From contig JABDBO010000058.1 of NCBI GenBank assembly GCA_013288575.1, forward strand, positions 1 to 6,140: a stretch of DNA of 6,140 nt. The letters are read 5' to 3'. Below, in pieces: positions 1-6,138 of this stretch. Made by a program: the position numbers and the translations under genes. The notes beneath the pieces were generated by a model. That model searched no databases. It saw only the letters and a list, made by a program, of their open reading frames with translations, and was not told where the DNA came from. Source of the stretch: Alphaproteobacteria bacterium. GTDB lineage: Bacteria > Pseudomonadota > Alphaproteobacteria > Rickettsiales > 21-14-0-20-44-7. The stretch's first letter is position 1; each line of letters starts with the position of its first letter.

Positions 1-725
1 TTGGGTCGGGCAAGACTGCGGTGGGGTTGCTGGCGATGTTGCCGGTGGTGAAAGCTGGGCATCAGGCAGTGTTTATGGTGCCGACTACCCTACTTGCTCG
101 GCAGCAACGTGATTGGTTTGAGAAAATTGCGGCGAAGCTTGGCGTGCGTGTGGAGTTATTGACGGGGGCGGAGAAAGGCAAGAAACGTGAGGAGATTTTG
201 GAGAGGTTGAAAGCGGGTGAAATTGATATTTTGGTGGGCACGCATGCGTTGTTTCAAGATTGGGTAGAGTTTAAGAATTTGGGGTTGATTATTATTGATG
301 AGCAGCATCGGTTTGGCGTGGTGCAGCGTTTGAAGCTTTCGCAGAAAAATGACATGGCACATATTTTGTTGATGACGGCGACGCCGATTCCACGCTCGCT
401 GACGATTGCATTTTATGGTGAGATGGATATTTCACGCATAATGGAAAAGCCGGCGGAGCGGTTGCCGGTGGAGACGCTGGTTTCATCAATTGAGGATATG
501 GAGCGCATTAGTGATGGTATTAGGCGGGCGCTGGATAAGGGTGAGAAAATTTATTGGATTTGTCCGCTGGTTGAAGAGAGTGAGAAGTCAGATTTGGCGG
601 CGGCGAAAGACAGGTATGAGTTTTTTGCGAAGGAATTTGGCGGCAAGGTTGGGTTGATTCATGGGAGGATGAAAGAGGCAGAAAAAACGGCGGTGCTCGA
701 GAAGTTTTTGAAGGGTGAGCATCAG
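1..725 (+). repeat. Left arm of 725-bp perfect terminal inverted repeat
   Basis: Bases 1-725 are the reverse complement of 5416-6140. The arm consists entirely of recG coding sequence, from the Walker A loop to the glutamine codon at 723-725. This arm is probably the genuine locus because recG continues intact beyond it into its remaining motifs and gltX. Confidence 0.97.
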
Positions 726-1181
726 TTGTTGGTGGCGACAACAGTGATTGAGGTGGGGATTGATGTGCGGGATGCGACGGTGATGTTTATCGAACATTCG
801 GAGCGGTTTGGTTTGTCTCAATTGCACCAGTTGCGTGGGCGTATTGGGCGTGGGGATAAGAAATCCACTTGTATTTTGCTATATTCTGGAAGGCTGGGGG
901 CGGAATCAGCGGAACGGTTGAAGGTGATGAAGAAGACGAGTGACGGGTTTGTGATTGCGGAGGAGGATTTGCGCATTCGCGGCGCGGGTGATGTGTTGGG
1001 CACCAAGCAGAGCGGGTTTGCGGAGTTTAAGTTTGCGGTGATGCCGGAGCATCAGGATTTGCTGTACAAGGCACGCGACGATGCGCGGGAGGTTTTGAGC
1101 AAGCCGCTGACGGATAATGTAAAGATATTACTTTCTTTGTTTGAATATGACGAGAGTATCAATTATATATCAGCCGGATGA
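3..1181 (+). CDS. recG: ATP-dependent DNA helicase RecG, C-terminal helicase half (5'-partial)
   Basis: RecG is a superfamily 2 double-stranded DNA translocase that reverses stalled replication forks and branch-migrates Holliday junctions and R-loops in the cytoplasm. The frame is open from the window edge and begins inside Walker A: residues 1-5 of the visible part read GSGKT. The GTG at 21 is therefore an internal valine, not a start. Further motifs in order are DEQH (99-102, followed by RFGV), TATPIPR (125-131), VATTVIEVGIDV (from 244), QLRGRIGRG (276-284) and the RecG-type segment RIRGAGDVLGTKQSG (from 324). About 392 residues are visible. That matches what follows the P-loop in E. coli RecG (693 aa), so the C-terminus is complete and the N-terminal wedge domain lies outside the window. 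The stop overlaps the gltX start, suggesting co-transcription. The first 723 coding bases recur inverted at the right end. Confidence 0.96.
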   Translation, partial: GSGKTAVGLLAMLPVVKAGHQAVFMVPTTLLARQQRDWFEKIAAKLGVRVELLTGAEKGKKREEILERLKAGEIDILVGTHALFQDWVEFKNLGLIIIDEQHRFGVVQRLKLSQKNDMAHILLMTATPIPRSLTIAFYGEMDISRIMEKPAERLPVETLVSSIEDMERISDGIRRALDKGEKIYWICPLVEESEKSDLAAAKDRYEFFAKEFGGKVGLIHGRMKEAEKTAVLEKFLKGEHQLLVATTVIEVGIDVRDATVMFIEHSERFGLSQLHQLRGRIGRGDKKSTCILLYSGRLGAESAERLKVMKKTSDGFVIAEEDLRIRGAGDVLGTKQSGFAEFKFAVMPEHQDLLYKARDDAREVLSKPLTDNVKILLSLFEYDESINYISAG

Positions 1182-2542
1182 CACAAATAATAACCAGATT
1201 CGCACCCTCTCCTACCGGATTTCTGCATATTGGCGGGGCGCGGACGGCGTTGTTTAGCTATTTATTTGCTAAGAAAAATGGCGGGAAATATTTGCTGCGG
1301 GTTGAAGATACTGATCGGGAGCGCTCAACTAAGGCCGCCGTTGATGCGTTGATTGATGGGTTAGCATGGCTTGGGTTAGAGGCTGACGCGCCACCGATTT
1401 TCCAGTTTGCTCGGGCGCACCGGCATGCGGAAGTTGCCTTGGCGATGATTGAGAAAGGTGCAGCCTATCGTTGTTATGTGACGGCGGAAGAATTGGAAAA
1501 ATGGCGGACGGATAATCCAAACAAGAAATTCCGTTCACCTTATCGTGACCAGAATTTGAATGAGGATAAGCCGCATGTGGTACGTTTGAAGGCGCCGCTT
1601 GAGGGCAAGGTTCATGTGCGCGATGCAGTGAAAGGTGATGTGGATGTGGATGCGGCGGAATTGGATGATATGATTTTGCTGCGGTCTGATGGCACGCCGA
1701 CTTATATGCTCGCCGTTGTGGTTGATGACCATGATATGGCGGTTACGCATGTGATCCGTGGGGATGACCATTTTACTAATACGTTTAGGCAGAAATTGAT
1801 TTACCAGGCGATGGGTTGGCATGTGCCGGAATTTGCGCATGTGCCGATGATTTTGGGGCCGGATGGGGCGAAGCTTTCAAAGCGACATGGTGCACTGGGC
1901 GTGGATGAATATCGGAAAATGGGTTATCTGCCAGAGGCGCTGCGCAATTATTTGCTGCGGTTGGGTTGGAGCCATGGGGATGATGAGATTATTTCGGACG
2001 AGCAGGCGGTGAAGTGGTTTGATTTGGAGCATTTGGGCACAGCGCCAGCGCGCTTTGATTTTGAGAAACTGGCAGCGGTGAATTTGCATTATATGAAACT
2101 GGCGGATAATAAACGCCTTGCGGATTTGGCGACGCCGGATATTGAGGAATTGATTGGGGCCAAATTAGACACGGCGGATTTGGTGATATTGCAGGAAGCG
2201 ATGCCGTTTTTGAAGGAGCGATCAAATACTGTTGTAGCATTGGCGAATGATGCGAAGTTTCTGTTTAAGGTTGTGATGGATGATAAGGCTGCGGAGAAAT
2301 TAAAAGGCACGGATGCGGCGGTGCTAGCGAAAGTGAAGGCGCAGGTGGCGGAAATTTCTGACTGGAACAAGGCCGGAATTGAAGCTGCTATGCATGATTT
2401 TATGGAGCGTGAGAAATTGAAGATGGGCGCTTTTGGCCCGACACTTCGTGCGCTTTTAACCGGCACAATGAGCTCACCGGGGATTTATGATGTAATGGCA
2501 GTTTTAGGCAAAGACGAGGTGTTGAGAAGGTTAGAAGTTTAG
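1178..2542 (+). CDS. gltX: Glutamyl-tRNA synthetase (class I)
   Basis: This enzyme attaches glutamate to tRNA(Glu) with ATP for translation. In alphaproteobacteria a GltX-type enzyme may also charge tRNA(Gln) for GatCAB amidation, but the sequence here does not decide that. The 454-residue protein is complete and close to the usual ~470. It begins with the class I Rossmann segment RFAPSPTGFLHIGGARTAL, containing the HIGH-type motif HIGG at 17-20. VEDTDRERS follows at 42-50, and the KMSKS-type loop KLSKR is at 232-236, followed by HGALGV. The C-terminal third is the helical anticodon-binding region. Segments such as LLRSDGTPTYMLAVVVDDHD (168-187) and NYLLRLGWSHGDDEI are typical of alphaproteobacterial GltX. 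Only one cysteine (C99) lies in the region where E. coli GluRS binds zinc, so that zinc site is probably absent. The ATG lies in the ATGA overlap with the recG stop and has no strong Shine-Dalgarno, which favours translational coupling. The 3' end overlaps the convergent gene by 12 bases. Confidence 0.97.
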   Translation: MTQIITRFAPSPTGFLHIGGARTALFSYLFAKKNGGKYLLRVEDTDRERSTKAAVDALIDGLAWLGLEADAPPIFQFARAHRHAEVALAMIEKGAAYRCYVTAEELEKWRTDNPNKKFRSPYRDQNLNEDKPHVVRLKAPLEGKVHVRDAVKGDVDVDAAELDDMILLRSDGTPTYMLAVVVDDHDMAVTHVIRGDDHFTNTFRQKLIYQAMGWHVPEFAHVPMILGPDGAKLSKRHGALGVDEYRKMGYLPEALRNYLLRLGWSHGDDEIISDEQAVKWFDLEHLGTAPARFDFEKLAAVNLHYMKLADNKRLADLATPDIEELIGAKLDTADLVILQEAMPFLKERSNTVVALANDAKFLFKVVMDDKAAEKLKGTDAAVLAKVKAQVAEISDWNKAGIEAAMHDFMEREKLKMGAFGPTLRALLTGTMSSPGIYDVMAVLGKDEVLRRLEV

Positions 2543-3076
2543 CGTGTAAGAGGCTCTTCTATCGATAATTTCAATGCTGGCTAATGAACAATATTCGCTC
2601 ATTAGTTTTCTATAATTCTCGATATCATCCAGCAAGCTTATATGCTCGTAAAAATATGCACCGGTTTCCGGTTCATTGTCAAAGTACGTTTCGCGTGACA
2701 AGAGCCATGGGTTATCTGTATCAATATTTTTTTCTATTTCCTTATACCGTGCACGGGCCCTGAACTGACAACTCTTTTCAAGCGCTGCCATGGTGGTTTC
2801 AAAAGTGCCTAACTGATATCTCGCACTTGCCGGGAGAGTGGTGATTTCACCGTCAATTTCGCATAAGACGTTTAAGGCACATATAAAATTGCTAAATACT
2901 TCCCTGGGTCTGTAGCAGCCATATTCTAATAAACGCTCAAGTCCAGATTTTCTATAATTTGTAAGTTCCTCAACTTCATTATTCAGTAGTTGGAAAATAT
3001 TGCCAAGCCTGCCATTTTCACCAAAACGCATGTTAAATATTTTATCCAGCAGAGCTTTAGTATCCTTAATACTCAT
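2531..3076 (-). CDS. Hypothetical protein, 181 aa, family not recognised
   Basis: I do not recognise this protein. It looks like a genuine soluble cytoplasmic protein: there is no signal peptide or membrane segment, aromatic and charged residues are well distributed, and several stretches look helical (about 25-50, 60-75, 90-118 and 145-165). It has five cysteines (54, 66, 72, 103, 163) without a clear metal-binding spacing. The N-terminus is SIKDTKALLDKIFNMRFGEN and the C-terminus is rich in isoleucine, arginine and aromatics. No longer plus-strand frame competes here. The gene converges on gltX and its TAA lies within the last 12 bases of gltX. It is divergent from def across a 95-bp AT-rich gap. 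The ATG at 3074-3076 has no Shine-Dalgarno, but a good promoter-like pair lies just upstream. Its base composition is more AT-rich than recG and gltX, which could mean a recent arrival or weak selection; that is inference. Confidence 0.75.
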   Translation of the reverse strand: MSIKDTKALLDKIFNMRFGENGRLGNIFQLLNNEVEELTNYRKSGLERLLEYGCYRPREVFSNFICALNVLCEIDGEITTLPASARYQLGTFETTMAALEKSCQFRARARYKEIEKNIDTDNPWLLSRETYFDNEPETGAYFYEHISLLDDIENYRKLMSEYCSLASIEIIDRRASYTLNF

Positions 3077-3082
3077 AGGTTA

Positions 3083-3110
3083 TTTATAGTTAATAATTAA
3101 TAATTTTCAA
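3083..3110 (-). promoter_or_regulatory. Candidate promoter for the 181-aa minus-strand gene
   Basis: Reading the minus strand, TTGAAA (complement of 3105-3110) is followed after 16 bases by TATAAA (complement of 3083-3088), close to the sigma-70 consensus. Transcription would start around 3076-3077, at or next to the ATG, so the message would be leaderless or nearly so. The region is very AT-rich, so a chance match is possible. Confidence 0.4.
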
Positions 3111-3137
3111 CATTGAATACAAAATAATTATAAACTC

Positions 3138-3166
3138 TTGAATTAAATCATTCGATTTGCGATAAT
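3138..3166 (+). promoter_or_regulatory. Candidate promoter for def
   Basis: TTGAAT at 3138-3143 and GATAAT at 3161-3166 are separated by 17 bases, a good sigma-70 arrangement. The predicted start point is around 3172-3173, the first bases of the def ATG. No purine-rich Shine-Dalgarno precedes that ATG, so a leaderless transcript is plausible. AT-richness makes chance matches common here. Confidence 0.4.
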
Positions 3167-3171
3167 TAATT

Positions 3172-3690
3172 ATGGCCATTTTACCTATCATAACTGCCCC
3201 AGATCCGCGGCTGAAGCTGATTGCAAAACCTGTTGATAAGGTTGATGATAATTTGCGCAAGTTTTTGGATGATATGCTGGAAACCATGTATGATTCCGAA
3301 GGAATTGGCCTAGCAGCAACACAAGTTGGTGATCTGCGGCGGGTTTTGGTGCTCGATGTGGCGCAAAAAGAGGGTGGCAAGGAGCCGATGTTTTTTATAA
3401 ATCCTGAAATTACTTGGGAATCTCCTGAAGAAAATGTTTATCTAGAAGGCTGCCTTTCGTTGCCTGGGCAGTTTGCTGATGTTGTTCGCCCAAAAACAGT
3501 GAAAGTGAAATTTTTGGATTATAACGGCAAGGCCCAAGAAATTGAAGCGGATGAATTGCTTGCAACCTGCATCCAGCATGAGATTGACCATTTAAACGGC
3601 GTAGTTTTTGTTGACCATATTTCGAGCATGAAGCGCGATATAATCATGCGCAAACTCAAAAAAGAAAAGCGCCTCGCCCAAACTTCGTAA
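3172..3690 (+). CDS. def: Peptide deformylase (type I)
   Basis: Peptide deformylase removes the formyl group from the N-terminal formyl-methionine of new proteins as they leave the ribosome. The 172-residue protein is complete and of normal length. All three family motifs are present: GIGLAATQ at 44-51, EGCLS at 92-96 and QHEIDH at 135-140. The expected metal ligands are C94, H136 and H140, the catalytic base is E137, and Q51 supports the oxyanion, so the enzyme should be active. The start is supported by the typical family opening MAILPIITAPDPRLK. The C-terminal helix is lysine/arginine-rich, as is common in Gram-negative enzymes. Its frequent partner fmt (Met-tRNA formyltransferase) does not follow; the next gene is unrelated and separated by 134 bp. 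Upstream lies the divergent hypothetical gene, so def probably has its own promoter. Confidence 0.97.
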   Translation: MAILPIITAPDPRLKLIAKPVDKVDDNLRKFLDDMLETMYDSEGIGLAATQVGDLRRVLVLDVAQKEGGKEPMFFINPEITWESPEENVYLEGCLSLPGQFADVVRPKTVKVKFLDYNGKAQEIEADELLATCIQHEIDHLNGVVFVDHISSMKRDIIMRKLKKEKRLAQTS

Positions 3691-3720
3691 TAATTTCATA
3701 GGCAATGCGGTAACATATTC

Positions 3721-3742
3721 GCGGAAAAATGTTATTTTCCGC
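3721..3742. terminator. Hairpin downstream of def, possible terminator
   Basis: GCGGAAAA at 3721-3728 pairs perfectly with TTTTCCGC at 3735-3742 around a 6-base loop, 31 bases after the def stop. The stem has four G/C pairs at its base and A/T pairs near the loop. No clean T-run follows immediately, and the next T-run (3753-3757) is about ten bases further on. It is therefore not a classical intrinsic terminator and could instead be an mRNA-stabilising or processing hairpin. Confidence 0.35.
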
Positions 3743-3762
3743 CATTCAAAGCTTTTTATCCT

Positions 3763-3790
3763 TTGATATTGCGCGTATAAAATTTATATT
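3763..3790 (+). promoter_or_regulatory. Candidate promoter for the ankyrin/SPOR gene
   Basis: TTGATA at 3763-3768 and TATATT at 3785-3790 are 16 bases apart. This would give a leader of roughly 28 bases before the GTG start at 3825. The position after the def hairpin and before a well-spaced ribosome binding site is sensible, but AT-rich sequence makes this only suggestive. Confidence 0.3.
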
Positions 3791-3813
3791 TGCCAAATAA
3801 ATTGTAAATTCAT

Positions 3814-3817
3814 GGGG
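3814..3817 (+). promoter_or_regulatory. Ribosome binding site supporting the GTG start at 3825
   Basis: GGGG lies 7 bases before the GTG at 3825, an acceptable Shine-Dalgarno position. The nearby ATG at 3812 runs into a stop after three codons, and the next in-frame methionine is residue 72, inside the ankyrin repeats. The GTG also places a complete signal peptide at the N-terminus. Confidence 0.5.
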
Positions 3818-3824
3818 TGTTAAG

Positions 3825-5621
3825 GTGAATAAACTTAAGAAAAACAAATTATTAGCTCTTTCTTTCACAACAGCTATTTCACTTGCTACAACAACAGCGA
3901 TCGCCGACCAGCAAAATGGCGAATTTGGCAATCAGTTAATTAATGCAGTTAATGCTGATAATTACGCTCAAGTGCAGAGCCTGGTTTCTGATGGCGCTAA
4001 CCCTAATGAACGCGGCGAATTTGGTACAACAGCGCTAATGCGCGCGGCTTATAACGGTAATGAAAACCTGGCTGCTTTTCTAATTTCACATGGTGCGAAT
4101 GTTAATGTTGATGATGTAACCGGTGCAACTGCGCTTTCAATTGCGGTGCGCCAAAACCATACTGATGTAGCCAAGCTTTTAATCAGCTCTGGTGCGGATG
4201 CTAATGTTACTGATAGAGAAGGCAGCACGCCTTTGATGACTGCGGTTATCAACAGCAATTCACAAATTACAAAAGCTTTGCTTGCAGCTGGTGCTGACCC
4301 GAAAGCCGCCAATAAATTTGGTGAAACAGCAATGACGCATGCCAAAGATGGTAATAATAGCGAATTGCTGGCGATGCTAAGACATGCTCACCCTGTTGAA
4401 ACTCAGCAAGTTGCGCGAGTTAATGGTGACGATGCTGATATCGTAATTGATTTTAGCCATGGCTCGCTCACTAATAGCAAACTTGCCGTTCAGCCGGAAG
4501 TTGAATCAAAGCAAATTAAGCCAACCCGTATTGCTAAAGCGCAGAATGTTGATTACAGCATGAGCAGCTTCGAATATCCGGTAAAATCATCACCTGAGCC
4601 GGTTCTTAAAGCTCCTGTGGCGAAAGTTACGACATATTCTAACATGGATGAGTTGGTTGATGCGATTGATATTCCGGCCAAGCCAATTACCAATAAAAAC
4701 TGGCTCGGCAGCATAACCCAGGCTTTGGAAACTGCAAAAATCCAGCCACGCCGCCAATATGACATTGCTTCAAATGATATGGTTTTCGAACAAGGCGCGC
4801 AATATAACGTGCTCGACCTTGGCAGCTTCCAAAATAAAGATTTCGCGCAGAAAAAAGTTGATGATTTGAAAAAATCATATCCTGATGTGTTCAATAGCAG
4901 CTTGCCGCTTCGTGTAATTACTAAAGTTAGTGGCAGCGCGACAACTTACCAAGTTAATGCCGGAATTATTTCGGATAAAAAACAAGCCAGCGATATTTGC
5001 AATAAACTGATTACTGGCGGAACAAATTGCCGCCCGGTTGAAACGCGCCTGATGACGCAAGCTGAATTCAACCAATATAATGGTGACCAACCGCCGGCTC
5101 CGGCTGCAGCTGCCTCGCAACAAACTGCATCACTTGATGATAACCGTCACGATGTTCTTGGGCCTGCTGCATCGCCAACAGTTGCGAGCAAATCATTAGT
5201 GCCACCTCCAGCACCGACACCTGCTCCAGCTGCTGTTACTCCGCCAGCGCCAAAACCAGCACCTTCGGCAATTGCCAGCTCAACGCCTGGTTTGCAACTG
5301 ACAACGCCAGTTCCTGCTGCATCTCCTGCCCCAGCTCCGGCTCCGCAAAAATCATTGCTTGAAAAAACAACGACTACTACAACAACCACAACTACTGCTG
5401 CTACGACGCCAACACCTGATGCTCACCCTTCAAAAACTTCTCGAGCACCGCCGTTTTTTCTGCCTCTTTCATCCTCCCATGAATCAACCCAACCTTGCCG
5501 CCAAATTCCTTCGCAAAAAACTCATACCTGTCTTTCGCCGCCGCCAAATCTGACTTCTCACTCTCTTCAACCAGCGGACAAATCCAATAAATTTTCTCAC
5601 CCTTATCCAGCGCCCGCCTAA
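3825..5621 (+). CDS. Exported ankyrin-repeat/SPOR-domain protein; 3' end replaced by antisense recG at 5416
   Basis: This is a probable periplasmic protein combining protein-binding ankyrin repeats with a peptidoglycan-binding SPOR domain. Residues 1-28 form a signal peptide: basic MNKLKKNK, a hydrophobic stretch, then cleavage likely after AIA before DQQ. Ankyrin-like repeats span about 32-188: one degenerate, three good units (67-97, 98-130, 131-164) with TALMRAA, TALSIAV and TPLMTAV cores and GANVN/GADAN turns, then a capping unit. A linker (190-320) leads to a SPOR domain at about 326-406, with YNVLDLGSFQNKDFAQKKV and YQVNAGIISDKKQASDICNK. SPOR domains bind glycan strands stripped of peptides, often at the septum. 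The only two cysteines of the genuine part, C392 and C402, lie in this domain and could form a disulfide. Residues 421-530 are rich in Pro, Ala and Thr, with ten consecutive threonines at 515-524. From residue 531 the frame reads the complement of recG, so the real gene continues elsewhere. The function beyond domain roles is inference. Confidence 0.85.
   Translation: MNKLKKNKLLALSFTTAISLATTTAIADQQNGEFGNQLINAVNADNYAQVQSLVSDGANPNERGEFGTTALMRAAYNGNENLAAFLISHGANVNVDDVTGATALSIAVRQNHTDVAKLLISSGADANVTDREGSTPLMTAVINSNSQITKALLAAGADPKAANKFGETAMTHAKDGNNSELLAMLRHAHPVETQQVARVNGDDADIVIDFSHGSLTNSKLAVQPEVESKQIKPTRIAKAQNVDYSMSSFEYPVKSSPEPVLKAPVAKVTTYSNMDELVDAIDIPAKPITNKNWLGSITQALETAKIQPRRQYDIASNDMVFEQGAQYNVLDLGSFQNKDFAQKKVDDLKKSYPDVFNSSLPLRVITKVSGSATTYQVNAGIISDKKQASDICNKLITGGTNCRPVETRLMTQAEFNQYNGDQPPAPAAAASQQTASLDDNRHDVLGPAASPTVASKSLVPPPAPTPAPAAVTPPAPKPAPSAIASSTPGLQLTTPVPAASPAPAPAPQKSLLEKTTTTTTTTTTAATTPTPDAHPSKTSRAPPFFLPLSSSHESTQPCRQIPSQKTHTCLSPPPNLTSHSLQPADKSNKFSHPYPAPA
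5088..5414 (+). repeat. Low-complexity Pro/Ala/Thr coding tract with Thr run
   Basis: This part of the ankyrin/SPOR gene encodes repeated PAP, PPAP and APAPAP segments and then ten threonines (5367-5396) written as mixed ACA, ACT, ACC and ACG codons. Mixed codons argue for selection on the protein rather than simple slippage. The tract ends at the inverted-repeat junction, so its natural end is not seen. A flexible or wall-spanning linker is a reasonable guess. Confidence 0.7.
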
Positions 5622-6138
5622 TACCATCACTAATGCGCTCCATATCCTCAATTGATGAAACCAGCGTCTCCACCGGCAACCGCTCCGCCGGCTTTTCCAT
5701 TATGCGTGAAATATCCATCTCACCATAAAATGCAATCGTCAGCGAGCGTGGAATCGGCGTCGCCGTCATCAACAAAATATGTGCCATGTCATTTTTCTGC
5801 GAAAGCTTCAAACGCTGCACCACGCCAAACCGATGCTGCTCATCAATAATAATCAACCCCAAATTCTTAAACTCTACCCAATCTTGAAACAACGCATGCG
5901 TGCCCACCAAAATATCAATTTCACCCGCTTTCAACCTCTCCAAAATCTCCTCACGTTTCTTGCCTTTCTCCGCCCCCGTCAATAACTCCACACGCACGCC
6001 AAGCTTCGCCGCAATTTTCTCAAACCAATCACGTTGCTGCCGAGCAAGTAGGGTAGTCGGCACCATAAACACTGCCTGATGCCCAGCTTTCACCACCGGC
6101 AACATCGCCAGCAACCCCACCGCAGTCTTGCCCGACCC
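5401..6138 (-). pseudogene. recG: Duplicated recG fragment, truncated at both ends
   Basis: On the minus strand this repeats the RecG segment from GSGKT of Walker A through the DEQH and TATPIPR motifs. It leaves recG after residue 241 (…KGEHQ) and picks up four unrelated residues (VLAS) and a TAG from the ankyrin/SPOR gene. Motifs V and VI and the C-terminus are missing, so it cannot encode a working helicase. Its perfect identity to the left copy means either a very recent duplication or, more likely, a laboratory or assembly chimera. The GTG at 6120 is an internal valine codon, not a start. Confidence 0.85.

Noticed and set aside
21..23. GTG at 21 as the start of a 386-residue protein
   Set aside because: The frame is open to the window edge and encodes the Walker A residues just before it, so the gene starts outside the window.
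520..827. Minus-strand open frames inside recG, repeated on the plus strand at 5359-5621
   Set aside because: They are antisense shadows of recG codons with no family character, and appear twice only because of the inverted repeat.
1535..2466. Minus-strand frames of up to 125 residues inside gltX
   Set aside because: They lie opposite well-conserved gltX motifs and have composition expected from reversed codons of a G-rich gene.
2548..2558. AAGAGGCTCTT near-palindrome after gltX as a terminator
   Set aside because: There is only a one-base centre, so no hairpin loop can form, and it lies within the coding part of the convergent gene.
3077..3824. tRNA, small RNA or riboswitch in the intergenic gaps around def
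   Set aside because: No cloverleaf, conserved riboswitch core or array of spaced repeats is visible; the gaps are short and AT-rich.
3825..4390. Ankyrin repeats as evidence for a secreted host effector
   Set aside because: The signal peptide and SPOR domain point to the periplasm and peptidoglycan rather than injection into a host cell.
4049..5389. Minus-strand frames inside the ankyrin/SPOR gene, including a Val/Gly/Ala-rich one
   Set aside because: The Val run is the complement of the Thr codon tract and the Gly/Ala stretches are the complement of the Pro/Ala tract; none has independent support.
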